Source of the DNA: Iodobacter fluviatilis
GTDB lineage: Bacteria; Pseudomonadota; Gammaproteobacteria; Burkholderiales; Chitinibacteraceae
Length of the DNA stretch: 64,000 nt
Assembly (NCBI RefSeq): GCF_900451195.1
Contig: NZ_UGHR01000001.1
Coordinates: forward strand, 2,232,001-2,296,000
Reading direction: 5' to 3'
A program made the position numbers and the translations under genes. Numbering within the stretch: position 1 is the stretch's first letter; each line of letters begins with the position of its first letter. This document shows, piece by piece, positions 24,830 through 33,520 of this stretch. The notes beneath the pieces were generated by a model. That model saw only the letters and a list, made by a program, of their open reading frames with translations, was not told the origin of the DNA and made no database searches.

Positions 24830-26254
24830 TTACTCTGGCAGTGCCTGAAAGTCTTTTGCGGTGCTATTGATTTTTTGATGCAGCACGCGCTGTATTCCGC
24901 CCTTATTCATATCACTGACTGAAAAATACAATTTGCTGCGCCCGCGCACCTGAATCGGAGTCGTCTGGCTGTGAACAGAGACGCCTGCAAAATCCAGATT
25001 GCCAGAATCAACAGACAGCGCAGGCTGGCCCTCTATGCGGCTGTTGGTGGCAGTAATCTGAGAGCGGTTGATGATCACCGCCGCGTCTGGATTGCTGATC
25101 TGCACATTATCCAGCCACACACTGGAATCGTTGATGAGCAAAGAGCGGGCGCTGAGATGATATAAGTACACCTGTTTGCAGCCGTTCAGCTCAATGCGGT
25201 CATAAGCACCAGTTAATCGCTGATTATTATTTTTATTGCAAAGATGATTCCGGCTGCTGCTGGTTACAGGTGCGGTGGTTTTTTCCGGAATAGGAATCGT
25301 GAGCGCACTATTTAGCCGCTCGGCAAATTCATCAGGGCGCTCGGCCATAGGTACATGAGCGGTGTTCTCAAACAGGTTTAGACGGGCATTGGGCATGCGG
25401 CCCGCAAGCAAATAAGCGGTTCTGAGCGGGGCAACAGGATCGTTTTTTCCCCAGAAAATATCGGTTGGGGTTTGGGTATGGCTGATGGCCTCAGTAAAGT
25501 CTTCATCCAGCAGGGAAAGCGCTGCATTAAAAGTGTGCATATTTTTAAAAAGATGCTCCCTGACCGGGGAGTGATGTAGCAGGCTGCTTGGATCGGGCAG
25601 TACGTCGTCTGCTGTTTCAATCAGGCTGGAGCGTAAGCGGTTCACTTTGCGGGTGGCAAAATTAATGAGCATATTGGGTAAATTGCTTTCTGCCCGCTCA
25701 AAATTAAGTTTGCTTAAATAATCTAAATAAACCGTTTTTTGCAAAATACCTGCAGCATCAATCAGTACCAGATGGTGGACTTTTTCCGGGTGATTGTAGG
25801 TATAGCGTAAGCTGATTGCTGCGCCTAAAGAATGGCCAATTAAAATGACGCGCTGATCCGCAGTGTATTGCTGAATTAAAGCATCAATCAGCTGGCCATA
25901 ATGGGCAGGTGAAAGCCGTTCCACATTATTGCCCGATAAGCCAAATCCTGGCAGATCAAAAGCCACCACATGATAGTTACGGGCGAGCCTAGGGATTTGA
26001 GTTAGCCAGTCCCGGCTGGCCTGGTTTCCAAGGCCATGCACCAGCACAATGCTTGGGTGTTGCGGGTTTCCAGCTTGTATGACAAAAACTTTGCTGTTAA
26101 AAAATGGCGCGTCCTGCAAATGGTAGCGCCATTCAGGCGGATAAGCTGCCGGTGCCGGAATATCAAGCGGCTTACCAGAAAGAAAGGTTGTTTCTGCATA
26201 CAAAGGGTTGCTGATCAATAAAGTCAGTACAAGGCAGGCCGCGAATTTCAGCAT
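24830..26254 (-). CDS. Secreted alpha/beta hydrolase with C-terminal beta-rich domain
   Basis: A 474-residue exported protein. The signal peptide is at about 1-20. Residues about 40-330 form an alpha/beta hydrolase with IVLVHGLG (oxyanion region), the nucleophile elbow IGHSLGAA, the acid in FWGKNDPVAP and the late His in TAHVPMAE. The remaining 140 residues are unusual: SLLINDSSVWLDNVQISNPD and similar repeats with regular Asn and Ser turns look like a short right-handed beta-helix. The fusion is not one I recognise. The substrate could be an ester at the cell surface. The stop lies ten bases from the convergent clsB gene. Confidence 0.82.
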   Translation of the reverse strand: MLKFAACLVLTLLISNPLYAETTFLSGKPLDIPAPAAYPPEWRYHLQDAPFFNSKVFVIQAGNPQHPSIVLVHGLGNQASRDWLTQIPRLARNYHVVAFDLPGFGLSGNNVERLSPAHYGQLIDALIQQYTADQRVILIGHSLGAAISLRYTYNHPEKVHHLVLIDAAGILQKTVYLDYLSKLNFERAESNLPNMLINFATRKVNRLRSSLIETADDVLPDPSSLLHHSPVREHLFKNMHTFNAALSLLDEDFTEAISHTQTPTDIFWGKNDPVAPLRTAYLLAGRMPNARLNLFENTAHVPMAERPDEFAERLNSALTIPIPEKTTAPVTSSSRNHLCNKNNNQRLTGAYDRIELNGCKQVYLYHLSARSLLINDSSVWLDNVQISNPDAAVIINRSQITATNSRIEGQPALSVDSGNLDFAGVSVHSQTTPIQVRGRSKLYFSVSDMNKGGIQRVLHQKINSTAKDFQALPE

Positions 26255-26292
26255 GGATTCAGATAAGTGTTTATAGCTTGATGTTGAAGCGG

Positions 26293-26328
26293 AAAATTGC
26301 GGTGACTGAGGCCTGCCACCGCAATTTT
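26293..26328. terminator. Intrinsic terminator downstream of YiaA-like gene
   Basis: A perfect 12-bp stem, AAAATTGCGGTG/CACCGCAATTTT, with a 12-base loop, lies between the yiaA-like stop and the hydrolase start. Confidence 0.8.
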
Positions 26329-26339
26329 ATTTGGAATTT

Positions 26340-26783
26340 TTATTTGAAAGTATTGAGGTCTGCTGATTCAGTTTCTGCAAACTCTGGTTTTAACAAAGCC
26401 ACATCCCGTACATTTTTTTGCACGGCAACCGATGCAAACAGGCTTAGCAAGTACGACATTGCATAAAAGCCTTTCTCGCTGGAGGTAAGCGTTGCATTCC
26501 ATAAACCTGCAGCAAGCAATAATAAGGCGGCACCAATAGAAACCCAGCAAAGCCCGAAATAAAGCCCGGTGACCGGGATATCTTCTAGTCGGTCACGTAC
26601 CGACTTTTGTAATGAAATAGCGGCAAACAAGCCGTATAACAGCAGGGTAAAGTAATAGCCTTTTTCATTGAGTGCCATAGTGGCATTCCAGAGACCGATT
26701 GAATACGTCAGCGTTCCAATAAAGAGGGCGAGCCAAGATGCACCAATAAAGGCACCTGATGGGCCACTGTGTTTTGCTTTCAT
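26340..26783 (-). CDS. yiaA: YiaA/YiaB family inner-membrane protein
   Basis: A 147-residue protein with four helices arranged as two repeats. SIGLWNATMALNEKGYYF and AAGLWNATLTSSEKGFYA are the duplicated YiaAB motif, each followed by a helix and QKSVRD or QKNVRD. Length and layout match E. coli YiaA. Function is unknown in the family. A terminator follows at 26293-26328. Monocistronic. Confidence 0.93.
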   Translation of the reverse strand: MKAKHSGPSGAFIGASWLALFIGTLTYSIGLWNATMALNEKGYYFTLLLYGLFAAISLQKSVRDRLEDIPVTGLYFGLCWVSIGAALLLLAAGLWNATLTSSEKGFYAMSYLLSLFASVAVQKNVRDVALLKPEFAETESADLNTFK

Positions 26784-27118
26784 ATTTGTCCTTTGCTTAC
26801 TTTTAAATGATCAAGCCATGCTGAATGCTGAGCATTCGGATAAAGCGGGATTGGGGTTTTTATCTATGGATTTAAAAATATAAATACGCAGATCAGATTG
26901 CTAAATTGATTGCTGTCAGAAAAAGTCAGTTGAAGATTAAATTAATCGCTGAGCAATAGCAAGTAAAATGGAATTAAAAAGCTGAGCGGAGGCGATCCCG
27001 GGTAAGAATCGCGTGATTAATGATTTATCGGTGCGATCCGGCTCAAGTCAGGGTGAGATAAAAATTAAGCTTTTTAATCCATGAATCATGGATCGTGTTT
27101 TTACAGATTATAATGGGA
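26784..27118. other. Intergenic stretch
   Basis: No gene. It contains the yiaA-like promoter side and the 3' flank of the hybrid kinase gene. An inverted repeat, ATCCATG-AAT-CATGGAT (27077-27093), lies 26 bp past the kinase stop and may aid termination, although no T-run follows it directly. Confidence 0.35.
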
Positions 27119-28735
27119 TTATAAAGAAACAGATTGATCAGATGGGCTGCTGTAATGGCAATGCTGCATTGCCATACGCGTATTAACTAATAAAATGTTT
27201 AATTCTGAAATTTGATCTGCTTTACATTGCCCTTGGGTGTTTTCAATATCAGCAAGCTGCGCAGCAATCGATTCAGCACCAATTTGTAATGCAATCCCTT
27301 TGCCTGTATGAGCAATGAGGCGGTTATGCTGAAAATTATTTTCTGTTAGCTCATGCAATAGCTCTTCAATACGGATCAGGCCTTTTTGACAGAGAGATGA
27401 AAAACGCTCCGCACTGAAATCAAGCAGTGAGCGGGCTGCCGGATTAAATAAGGGTAAGGGGTGTGAAATGGGGCCAGCGGGCTGGGCCTGTTCATTTAAA
27501 TGGTGGTAAACCCTGAAAATTGAATTCACTAAATCGCGGGCCTGGAATGGTTTGCTAAGCCATGCTTTTAATCCAACCCGCTGCATATCTTCTTCACTGG
27601 GGGGTAAACCTGCGCTCACCATTAAAGTGGGTAAGAAAAATCCATTGTCCCGCATTAAAGCCATGGTTTGTAAACCATCAGGCTCCGGCATATTTCTATC
27701 TATAATCAGGGCATTAATCAGGGGGTTTCTGTGCAATAAATCGAGAGCAATCGAGCCGCTTTCTGCTTCAATAATATGCGCCCCAGCATCACACAGAATA
27801 TAACGCATTAATTCACGATTGATCGCCTGGTCTTCTACTAGCAGGATATGCAGGTGCGATAAATCGGCTTTGTTAAATTCCGGCATTGCTGGTGTGTTTT
27901 TTCCTTGCCTGACCTGTATGGTGACGGTGAATTCACTGCCTGTACCACGGCTGCTGATAAAGGATAAATCACCGCCCATATGGCGGGCGTATTCCTTGCT
28001 TAAAACCAATCCTAAGCCTGTGCCCCCTTTTTTCAAACCACTTTGGGTTTGAACAAAAGGCTTAAAAATAAGATCTGATTCGCTCTTGTCAATGCCCATT
28101 CCCTGATCTTTAACCACCGCTTTTAAATGGAAAGGCCCGTCGTTTATTTGCTCAATAGAAATAAACACACTGACTTTTCCTGAGTCAGAAAACTTAATGG
28201 CATTACTGAGCAGGTTCAGCATGATCTGCCGCCATTTACCGCCGTCAAAGTACAAGCACTCCGGAATAGGATCAGTGGTTTCGATTGAGAGTGTCAGCCC
28301 TTTTTTTTGTGCTAATGGTTGAAATATGGCTTCAATTTCAATGATTAAAGCGCGCAGGTTCAGATTTTCTTCGTTGTAGGAGATATGGCCTGCCTCGATT
28401 TTACTCATATCCAAAACATTGCCCAACAGGCTTTGTAAATGGCGGCTGGAATGAATAGTGTGATCCAGGTATTTGCTTTCTAATTCGGGCAATATATCTG
28501 CATTTTTGATTAGCTCGGTGTAGCCCAGAATGGTCGTGAGAGGGGTACGCATTTCATGGCTGATGCTGGCTAAAAACAAACTTTTTGCCTCGCTGGCCGC
28601 CAGTGCTTTTTGTTCTGCATTTTTTAATTGGGCAAGGTTTTTTTCATTGCGCCAGATGGTTCTTAAAGCGAGCAGGGCAAAACCAAGCATCAGGCAAAAC
28701 AGCAGGGTATTCAGTAAGACCCTGGATTGAATCAT
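27119..28735 (-). CDS. Hybrid sensor histidine kinase, kinase part
   Basis: A 538-residue protein. One transmembrane helix (about 6-26) and a coiled linker precede the HisKA domain with phospho-acceptor His60 in ISHEMRTPL. An HATPase domain with GTGLGLVLSKEYA follows, then a receiver domain (LLVEDQAIN, IIDRNMPEPDG, SAGLPPSEE), and finally an HPt-like domain with His in IAHTGKG. The ATG overlaps the stop of the upstream sensor frame by four bases. With the upstream frame this looks like one sensor kinase split at a homopolymer. No cognate output regulator gene is adjacent. Confidence 0.9.
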   Translation of the reverse strand: MIQSRVLLNTLLFCLMLGFALLALRTIWRNEKNLAQLKNAEQKALAASEAKSLFLASISHEMRTPLTTILGYTELIKNADILPELESKYLDHTIHSSRHLQSLLGNVLDMSKIEAGHISYNEENLNLRALIIEIEAIFQPLAQKKGLTLSIETTDPIPECLYFDGGKWRQIMLNLLSNAIKFSDSGKVSVFISIEQINDGPFHLKAVVKDQGMGIDKSESDLIFKPFVQTQSGLKKGGTGLGLVLSKEYARHMGGDLSFISSRGTGSEFTVTIQVRQGKNTPAMPEFNKADLSHLHILLVEDQAINRELMRYILCDAGAHIIEAESGSIALDLLHRNPLINALIIDRNMPEPDGLQTMALMRDNGFFLPTLMVSAGLPPSEEDMQRVGLKAWLSKPFQARDLVNSIFRVYHHLNEQAQPAGPISHPLPLFNPAARSLLDFSAERFSSLCQKGLIRIEELLHELTENNFQHNRLIAHTGKGIALQIGAESIAAQLADIENTQGQCKADQISELNILLVNTRMAMQHCHYSSPSDQSVSL

Positions 28736-29256
28736 GGATGAAAATTTTTCTTTGTTTTTTCTAATAATTCATTATTTCTTTCATCTAAAGCGTTTACTAC
28801 TATTCTTAAATGCGGAGCTACTTTAGTCATTGAAGATTGCAGTACATTAATGTTTATTTTTTCTTCTTTATTAAATATGTTCTTATATTTTTCAACCCAT
28901 CTTAGCAAAGGAGGGAGATTTTCCTGAAATAGTCTATTGTTTTCAGATAGGCTTGCGTATGTGCCATTATGGTATTTTTCGATGCGCTCAGAAAAAACAT
29001 GAAATTGTAATTTTATATTTTGCAGATTGGAGGTGTCCGGGCTTGTTTCATAATCCTGAATCGCTTTTTCAACAAAGCTGTATTCTTTATTGGCGGACCG
29101 GACTTCTTTTAATATTTTGCGCTGCGCAGGGGAGTTAAATTCTGTAATTAATAATTGTGCCTGATGCTCAAAATTCAGGATAAGCAAAAAAACAGCAAAT
29201 AAAATAATGGCAATACAGGCACAAGATGTACGAAATTTAAGGTTATTCAATGTCAT
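28732..29256 (-). CDS. Membrane sensor segment, probably the N-terminus of the hybrid kinase
   Basis: A 174-residue protein with one N-terminal transmembrane helix (about 12-28) and a helical periplasmic region of about 140 residues, without a second membrane helix. It ends NFHP at a TGA overlapping the kinase ATG. Adding one A to the minus-strand run at 28745-28749 would continue the frame as KKKFSSMIQSRV into the kinase and its membrane helix, giving the normal two-helix sensor layout. So this is probably the sensor of the same protein. If real, the split could work by translational coupling. Confidence 0.75.
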   Translation of the reverse strand: MTLNNLKFRTSCACIAIILFAVFLLILNFEHQAQLLITEFNSPAQRKILKEVRSANKEYSFVEKAIQDYETSPDTSNLQNIKLQFHVFSERIEKYHNGTYASLSENNRLFQENLPPLLRWVEKYKNIFNKEEKININVLQSSMTKVAPHLRIVVNALDERNNELLEKTKKNFHP

Positions 29257-29737
29257 GCCCCGTCATACTGACAAGCCTCCATCGTAAATGCTTTTCTTAA
29301 TGCTGACAGCATTGCTGTAGGAAAGACAAAAATCTGTTGCATACGTGTTGTATTTGAATAAGGTTTATTGCTGTTTCTCGTAAGTATCACGTTTGTCAGG
29401 CGGTAGCTCAACATGTCCATGCCTAGCTTTATCACTTCTTTGTCAGGCGCTATTGCTTTTCTCTCCTAAACGCCTGTGTCTTAGACTTATCTTGTATATA
29501 ACTTACACGAGTTACTTGATTTTTGTTAAGAATTAGATGGATGAAGAGGACTAGAATTTTGGCATACGGTTGAAACAGATTGTTTCAGGAGTAATCCATA
29601 TTCAGACAATACCAATAATGATGTGCATAAAGAGATTGAAAGATTAAGCTGGCCGGCAATGCTTTTAAGAAAATAATGATGAGCGTTAGGTAAGAAAAAG
29701 TGCAAAGCCGGGTTTCCTGATGGACAGGAGGTGCCTC
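29257..29737. other. Intergenic stretch between kinase operon and small ORF
   Basis: The stretch separates the minus-strand kinase operon from a plus-strand small gene. A 60-codon minus-strand frame (29253-29435) has no Shine-Dalgarno or family features. A dyad, TGAAACA-GAT-TGTTTCA (29571-29587), is a candidate operator. TCCTG (about 29715-29719) can pair with CAGGA in the Shine-Dalgarno region of the small ORF. Confidence 0.4.
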
Positions 29738-29881
29738 GTGTTTTCAGAAAAGTTTGAACTGCTTGTTTCGCTGGTTGTGATTGTGGTTTGGATGGTGATT
29801 ACCTGCCATCTATTTTTCCCTCTTGCCTTACCTGCGTCCGCTACAGCTGCGGTACAGCTGATATCTGGGTCGGGCTTTTAA
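29738..29881 (+). CDS. Small single-helix membrane protein, 47 residues
   Basis: A GTG-started frame of 47 codons with a near-perfect Shine-Dalgarno, AGGAGGT, five bases before the start, and a strong terminator 20 bp after the stop. The product has a charged start (MFSEKFE), a hydrophobic helix (LLVSLVVIVVWMVITC) and a hydrophobic Ala-rich tail. I know no family. Signals on both sides make it a credible real small gene, perhaps a regulator of a membrane partner. Confidence 0.6.
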   Translation: MFSEKFELLVSLVVIVVWMVITCHLFFPLALPASATAAVQLISGSGF

Positions 29882-29899
29882 GCTCGTTTACCCTTCATT

Positions 29900-29926
29900 A
29901 AAAAAGCCAGCATCCGCTGGCTTTTT
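29900..29926. terminator. Bidirectional intrinsic terminator
   Basis: AAAAAGCCAGC and GCTGGCTTTTT form a perfect 11-bp stem with an ATCC loop, between the small ORF and the convergent DUF1615 gene. Confidence 0.95.
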
Positions 29927-29930
29927 AGTT

Positions 29931-31169
29931 TTAAATCGCCGGAGCACGGTTTAGGCAAGTTTGGTAGCGTCCATCGACTCGCTTGGCAAACCATTCTGTG
30001 GTGAGCTTTCTGGTGATTTTAGGGCTGTGCAAATCAATTTGCGGCATGACTTCCCGGCTTGGATTGCCCGCTAAGTTAAATACCCGCTGGTAAAGTGTGG
30101 TTTGACCAAATCCTGTGACTTTTTCTAATAAAAGATCACGACGAATTTCTTCATTACTTAGGTTTAATCGCTTGCCCAGCTTCTGCAGGGCTTTTTCTGT
30201 GCCACTGCTCTGGATCATGGGGTAGCCTCTTTCATAGCGCAGTAAATCACCATCCAGATCCATTTCTTCTCCGGACAGCTTATTCACGGCGGCCTGAAAA
30301 GCCGCATTGCGGCTGGCATAGCGCCCTGCATTAAAGTCGGCAAAGCGATAAATCATTTTGCTGTAAGGCGCTGGGTACTGCAGCAAAATGGCGGTGCCAA
30401 AATACACGCCACCCTTGCGAGTAAATACTTCGTTTCTGACGCTGCTGCGGCGGGCATAGGGGTAGGGCCATGCGCGCACATGGCCTTCGGCGAATTCCAC
30501 GCTGACTTGCATAGGGCCACCCGTGCGGATGGGGTTGCTCATATTAAAAGGCAGGCTTAGCCGCTTGGCGTCATTCGCCAGATCTTCAAATACGGCATTC
30601 ATTTGCGCTTCGGTCTGCAGCTTATCGATGCGCTCTTTGTAGCTGCGTCCATCGGGCGAGCTTTTAAGCAGGGCGGTTTGTACCGCGATCAGAGGGATAT
30701 GATATTTGCCCGCTTTTTCTTCGACTTGCTTCCAGACAATCTTGCCTAATCCTGGTACTGGCGGATCACCCTGCCAGCTGGATTCCTGCTCAATGACCGC
30801 CATCACCGCACAAAAATACTCTGGTGTATAAGGAATTTTCAGCGTGGTAAAGGCATCGACTAAATCATTTTTCCAGCCATTACGTTCGCTGATTTTAGCA
30901 GGGAGCAATTTGCCAACCAGCGTTTGGGCTTCAAGCGTGCTGATTGATTTAACTGCCGCAACGGGAGGTGCGACGATCACAGGAGGTGCCTGCACGGGCG
31001 CAGGGGTGGGGATTGGCGTTGCTGCGGGCGGTGCGACCGGCTCGCTGACCGGTGCGGGGGTCATGACGGGCGCAGGTGGAATCGGTGCGCTGGCACAGGC
31101 TGCAAGCAGGGTGCAAAGCAAGATAGGGGTGAGTTTACGGGGCAGCACGGCTGGGGCCAATTCATGCAA
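29931..31169 (-). CDS. DUF1615 family lipoprotein
   Basis: A 412-residue predicted outer-membrane lipoprotein. A lipobox LLAAC puts the lipidated Cys at 25. A Pro/Ala-rich linker (about 28-72) follows, then the DUF1615 domain with EQESSWQGDPPVPGLG, which resembles the catalytic loop of lysozyme-like transglycosylases (Glu in an ESSW context). It may act on peptidoglycan, but the family is uncharacterised. Convergent with the small membrane ORF across a shared terminator. Confidence 0.88.
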   Translation of the reverse strand: MHELAPAVLPRKLTPILLCTLLAACASAPIPPAPVMTPAPVSEPVAPPAATPIPTPAPVQAPPVIVAPPVAAVKSISTLEAQTLVGKLLPAKISERNGWKNDLVDAFTTLKIPYTPEYFCAVMAVIEQESSWQGDPPVPGLGKIVWKQVEEKAGKYHIPLIAVQTALLKSSPDGRSYKERIDKLQTEAQMNAVFEDLANDAKRLSLPFNMSNPIRTGGPMQVSVEFAEGHVRAWPYPYARRSSVRNEVFTRKGGVYFGTAILLQYPAPYSKMIYRFADFNAGRYASRNAAFQAAVNKLSGEEMDLDGDLLRYERGYPMIQSSGTEKALQKLGKRLNLSNEEIRRDLLLEKVTGFGQTTLYQRVFNLAGNPSREVMPQIDLHSPKITRKLTTEWFAKRVDGRYQTCLNRAPAI

Positions 31170-31211
31170 AAGGGCGAGCTTAGGACAAAAGCCCTTCGCC
31201 CGCCAATATAT

Positions 31212-31913
31212 TTAGCTTTCCGGGTAAAATTTTTTGCTGATGCGATCGCAGTAAGCGATCAGATTGGGCTTGCTGAGCGCGTATTCGTGTGTGGCAGAAT
31301 CAAAAAGCGGGCAAAGTGCGCTGCGCATAAAGGCATAAACCGTTGCATCGGCGGCGCACAGCGTGTCGCCCATTAAATAGGTTTTATCGGCTAGGAAATC
31401 AGCCAGCGCATCCAGGTCTTTTTTTGCCAGCTGAATAATATCGGCTTCTTTATGCAGTGCAATGCCCTGAATGCGTAGCTTGGTATTCATTTTTCGCCGC
31501 ACTTTCCAGATGACAAAGCCACGGATCAAGGCCGGAATGCGTTTGAAAATATTCCTAGGTCCCTTATTAAAGTTGGCATCAATGGCCCAGCGGTCTCTGA
31601 GCGAAATATAGTAAAGATGCTCTTCCAGCATTTTTTCAAATGCCCATGCAATGCCGCGTTCGGCGGGGCTAAGTGCAGCATCAAAGTTAATCTGGTGGCT
31701 TTGTTCTAGGTGAAAACGAATCAGCGTGGAATCATCAATGACCCCGTCTTCTGTTTGCAGATAGGGCATCTTTCCTTTGGGGGCTTTGGCGTAGCCCCCC
31801 GTCTGGCAACGGTAATCGCAGCCCGCCATTTTGAGTAGCAGCTCCGTTTTTGTTACAAAGGGGCTCATATCGGGCAAGCCAAAAGCCGGGCCAAAGGTGT
31901 AAAGAGTCATCAT
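31212..31913 (-). CDS. Glutathione S-transferase family protein (Fax/metaxin-like)
   Basis: A 233-residue protein with an N-terminal thioredoxin-like domain (LYTFGPAFGLPDMSPFVTK, then PKGKMPYLQTEDG and DDSTLI) and an all-helical C-terminal domain. This layout resembles the Fax/metaxin-like branch of the glutathione transferase superfamily. I chose the ATG at 31911-31913; the frame is open from a TTG at 31931 but no strong ribosome-binding site supports either. The enzymatic role is unknown. Confidence 0.82.
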   Translation of the reverse strand: MMTLYTFGPAFGLPDMSPFVTKTELLLKMAGCDYRCQTGGYAKAPKGKMPYLQTEDGVIDDSTLIRFHLEQSHQINFDAALSPAERGIAWAFEKMLEEHLYYISLRDRWAIDANFNKGPRNIFKRIPALIRGFVIWKVRRKMNTKLRIQGIALHKEADIIQLAKKDLDALADFLADKTYLMGDTLCAADATVYAFMRSALCPLFDSATHEYALSKPNLIAYCDRISKKFYPES

Positions 31914-31978
31914 CACGTCAGCACCAATCAAAAGATGGGAAAGCTATTTTGCCAGTGTTCTGATGACAATTGTCAATT

Positions 31979-33520
31979 TCACTCTGTTTGCAGTTTTCCC
32001 TTGCTGATCAGTGCTAGGAGCTTTTCCTGCAGCTGATCCGGCTCACGTTTGCCATCATGAAACATAATCACCGGGCTGAAGATGGGGGCTTCGCCGATGG
32101 AGAGCTGGGCAACATTATCTGGGCTGATGGTGTAGCGGCCCAGTGTTTGTGCCAGAGGCCAATCCAGATCGGGGAAAACCACGTAGGCGAGTTCAGAGCA
32201 CACAATGCGCTCGTGTGTCATTACATCAAAATTAAAATCATATTCTTTGCCCAGTTGCTGTACGGCCGTGAGTGCGGCATTGCGTTGGTATTCTTTATTG
32301 GTGTGGCGCTGATCGCGCAACACAAGCAGATCATCAATATTCATAAAGTGATCAAGGGTACTCAGGGTCACGCCTGAACGCAGCGCTTCAACAATTCGCT
32401 TGCCTTGGCGTACCTGCTCCTGCCACTGGTTTGGAATGCTTTCCCAAGCGCCGACTTCTTTTAGCTCGGCCTCGCTGCCCAGCCACAGCGCCATATGGCC
32501 GTAATGGCCGGGAATCATTTTATCGGTCAGGCGGAAAGGGGTTTTCTCCAGCAGGATATCGAGCGGTTTCATTTCAGCTTCAAGCTGAGATAAGGCATCT
32601 TTATCCAAGCTGCGCAGCTTGCCACTGCGGGTTTGTACCAGCCCCACCATCTGGCCAAAGCCAAGGCTTAAGCCAAAGCTGAGCGTATTCAAAGCCACTT
32701 TCTTTTGCTGGTTAAAGTCTTCCAGCATAAAGCCGGTCATTTGCAGCGGGTTGATCCATGCGGTTTTGCGCTGATTAACATACCAGATGGTGCTTTGACT
32801 GAGCGTATACAGATATTGCTCGGTGGCATTGGGAGTAACGCCGTTTTCGCGCTGGATTTTAAAATACTGGTCGACTAAATCACTGGCAAGGCGTAATTGG
32901 GCATGCACATCGCCAGAGCGGTATTGATGGATCAGCTGATCAATCTGCACGGTGTTTCTGACATCGTAATTGAGTAAATAGCGGATTTCAGAGTTCTGCG
33001 CATAGGGCTCAATGGCAATTTGGTAGCTGTCCATCAAGACCAGCGCGGCAGCCAGCCCGCGTTCGATATCCAGCAGCGTGTTTTTACCCACGTCATCATA
33101 GGGATTGAGCGAGGGAGCCCATCTGCGTGCGGTATTGCACAGCTCGGGCAGGCCTGCGGTACTTGGCCTCTGAATATTCAGACGGATTGGCGAGGTGAGT
33201 GAAAAGCAAGGCGCTACGCGCTCTACCTCGGGCATTAAAAGTGCACGCGCAGCCAGATAGCGTTGAATGATGCTGCGTAATTGCTCGCTTTGCTGGCGGT
33301 TTAATTTAGGGGTGTCGCTGCTGCTGATAATCTGGTGCAGCTCGGCAAAGCGATAGGCCTCAGAGCGAATACTGATCAGCTCGCTGATATGGCTTTGAAA
33401 ATCCTGCAGGCTGCTGGCTGCTTGTGCGGGCAGGTTAAGTAAAAGGGAGGCCAGCAGGGGGGGCAACCAGCGGGTGGCGCGTTTGATCAAAGATTCAGGC
33501 AGGGAAGTGCGCGGTTTCAT
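31979..33520 (-). CDS. YiiX-type permuted papain-like hydrolase
   Basis: A 513-residue secreted protein with a signal peptide (about 1-34, ending PAQA). The C-terminal half carries the permuted NlpC/P60 (C92/YiiX) order: His342 in GHMALW first, then Cys441 in RIVCSELAYV. HFMNIDDLLVLR between them is also family-like. The N-terminal 280 residues are helical and unassigned. I chose the ATG at 33518-33520 after GAGAAAAT; it overlaps the ceramidase stop by 26 bp, so the two are co-transcribed. Members may cleave peptide or lipid amide bonds. The pairing with a ceramidase makes lipid amides worth considering. Confidence 0.82.
   Translation of the reverse strand: MKPRTSLPESLIKRATRWLPPLLASLLLNLPAQAASSLQDFQSHISELISIRSEAYRFAELHQIISSSDTPKLNRQQSEQLRSIIQRYLAARALLMPEVERVAPCFSLTSPIRLNIQRPSTAGLPELCNTARRWAPSLNPYDDVGKNTLLDIERGLAAALVLMDSYQIAIEPYAQNSEIRYLLNYDVRNTVQIDQLIHQYRSGDVHAQLRLASDLVDQYFKIQRENGVTPNATEQYLYTLSQSTIWYVNQRKTAWINPLQMTGFMLEDFNQQKKVALNTLSFGLSLGFGQMVGLVQTRSGKLRSLDKDALSQLEAEMKPLDILLEKTPFRLTDKMIPGHYGHMALWLGSEAELKEVGAWESIPNQWQEQVRQGKRIVEALRSGVTLSTLDHFMNIDDLLVLRDQRHTNKEYQRNAALTAVQQLGKEYDFNFDVMTHERIVCSELAYVVFPDLDWPLAQTLGRYTISPDNVAQLSIGEAPIFSPVIMFHDGKREPDQLQEKLLALISKGKLQTE

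Noticed and set aside
29253..29435. 60-codon minus-strand frame upstream of the sensor segment
   Set aside because: No ribosome-binding site; the four-base overlap with the sensor start is not supported by any family match.
29700..29730. c-di-GMP-I riboswitch before the small ORF, suggested by GCAAAGCC and GATGG
   Set aside because: The first conserved half and the paired stems of the aptamer are absent; only short fragments match.
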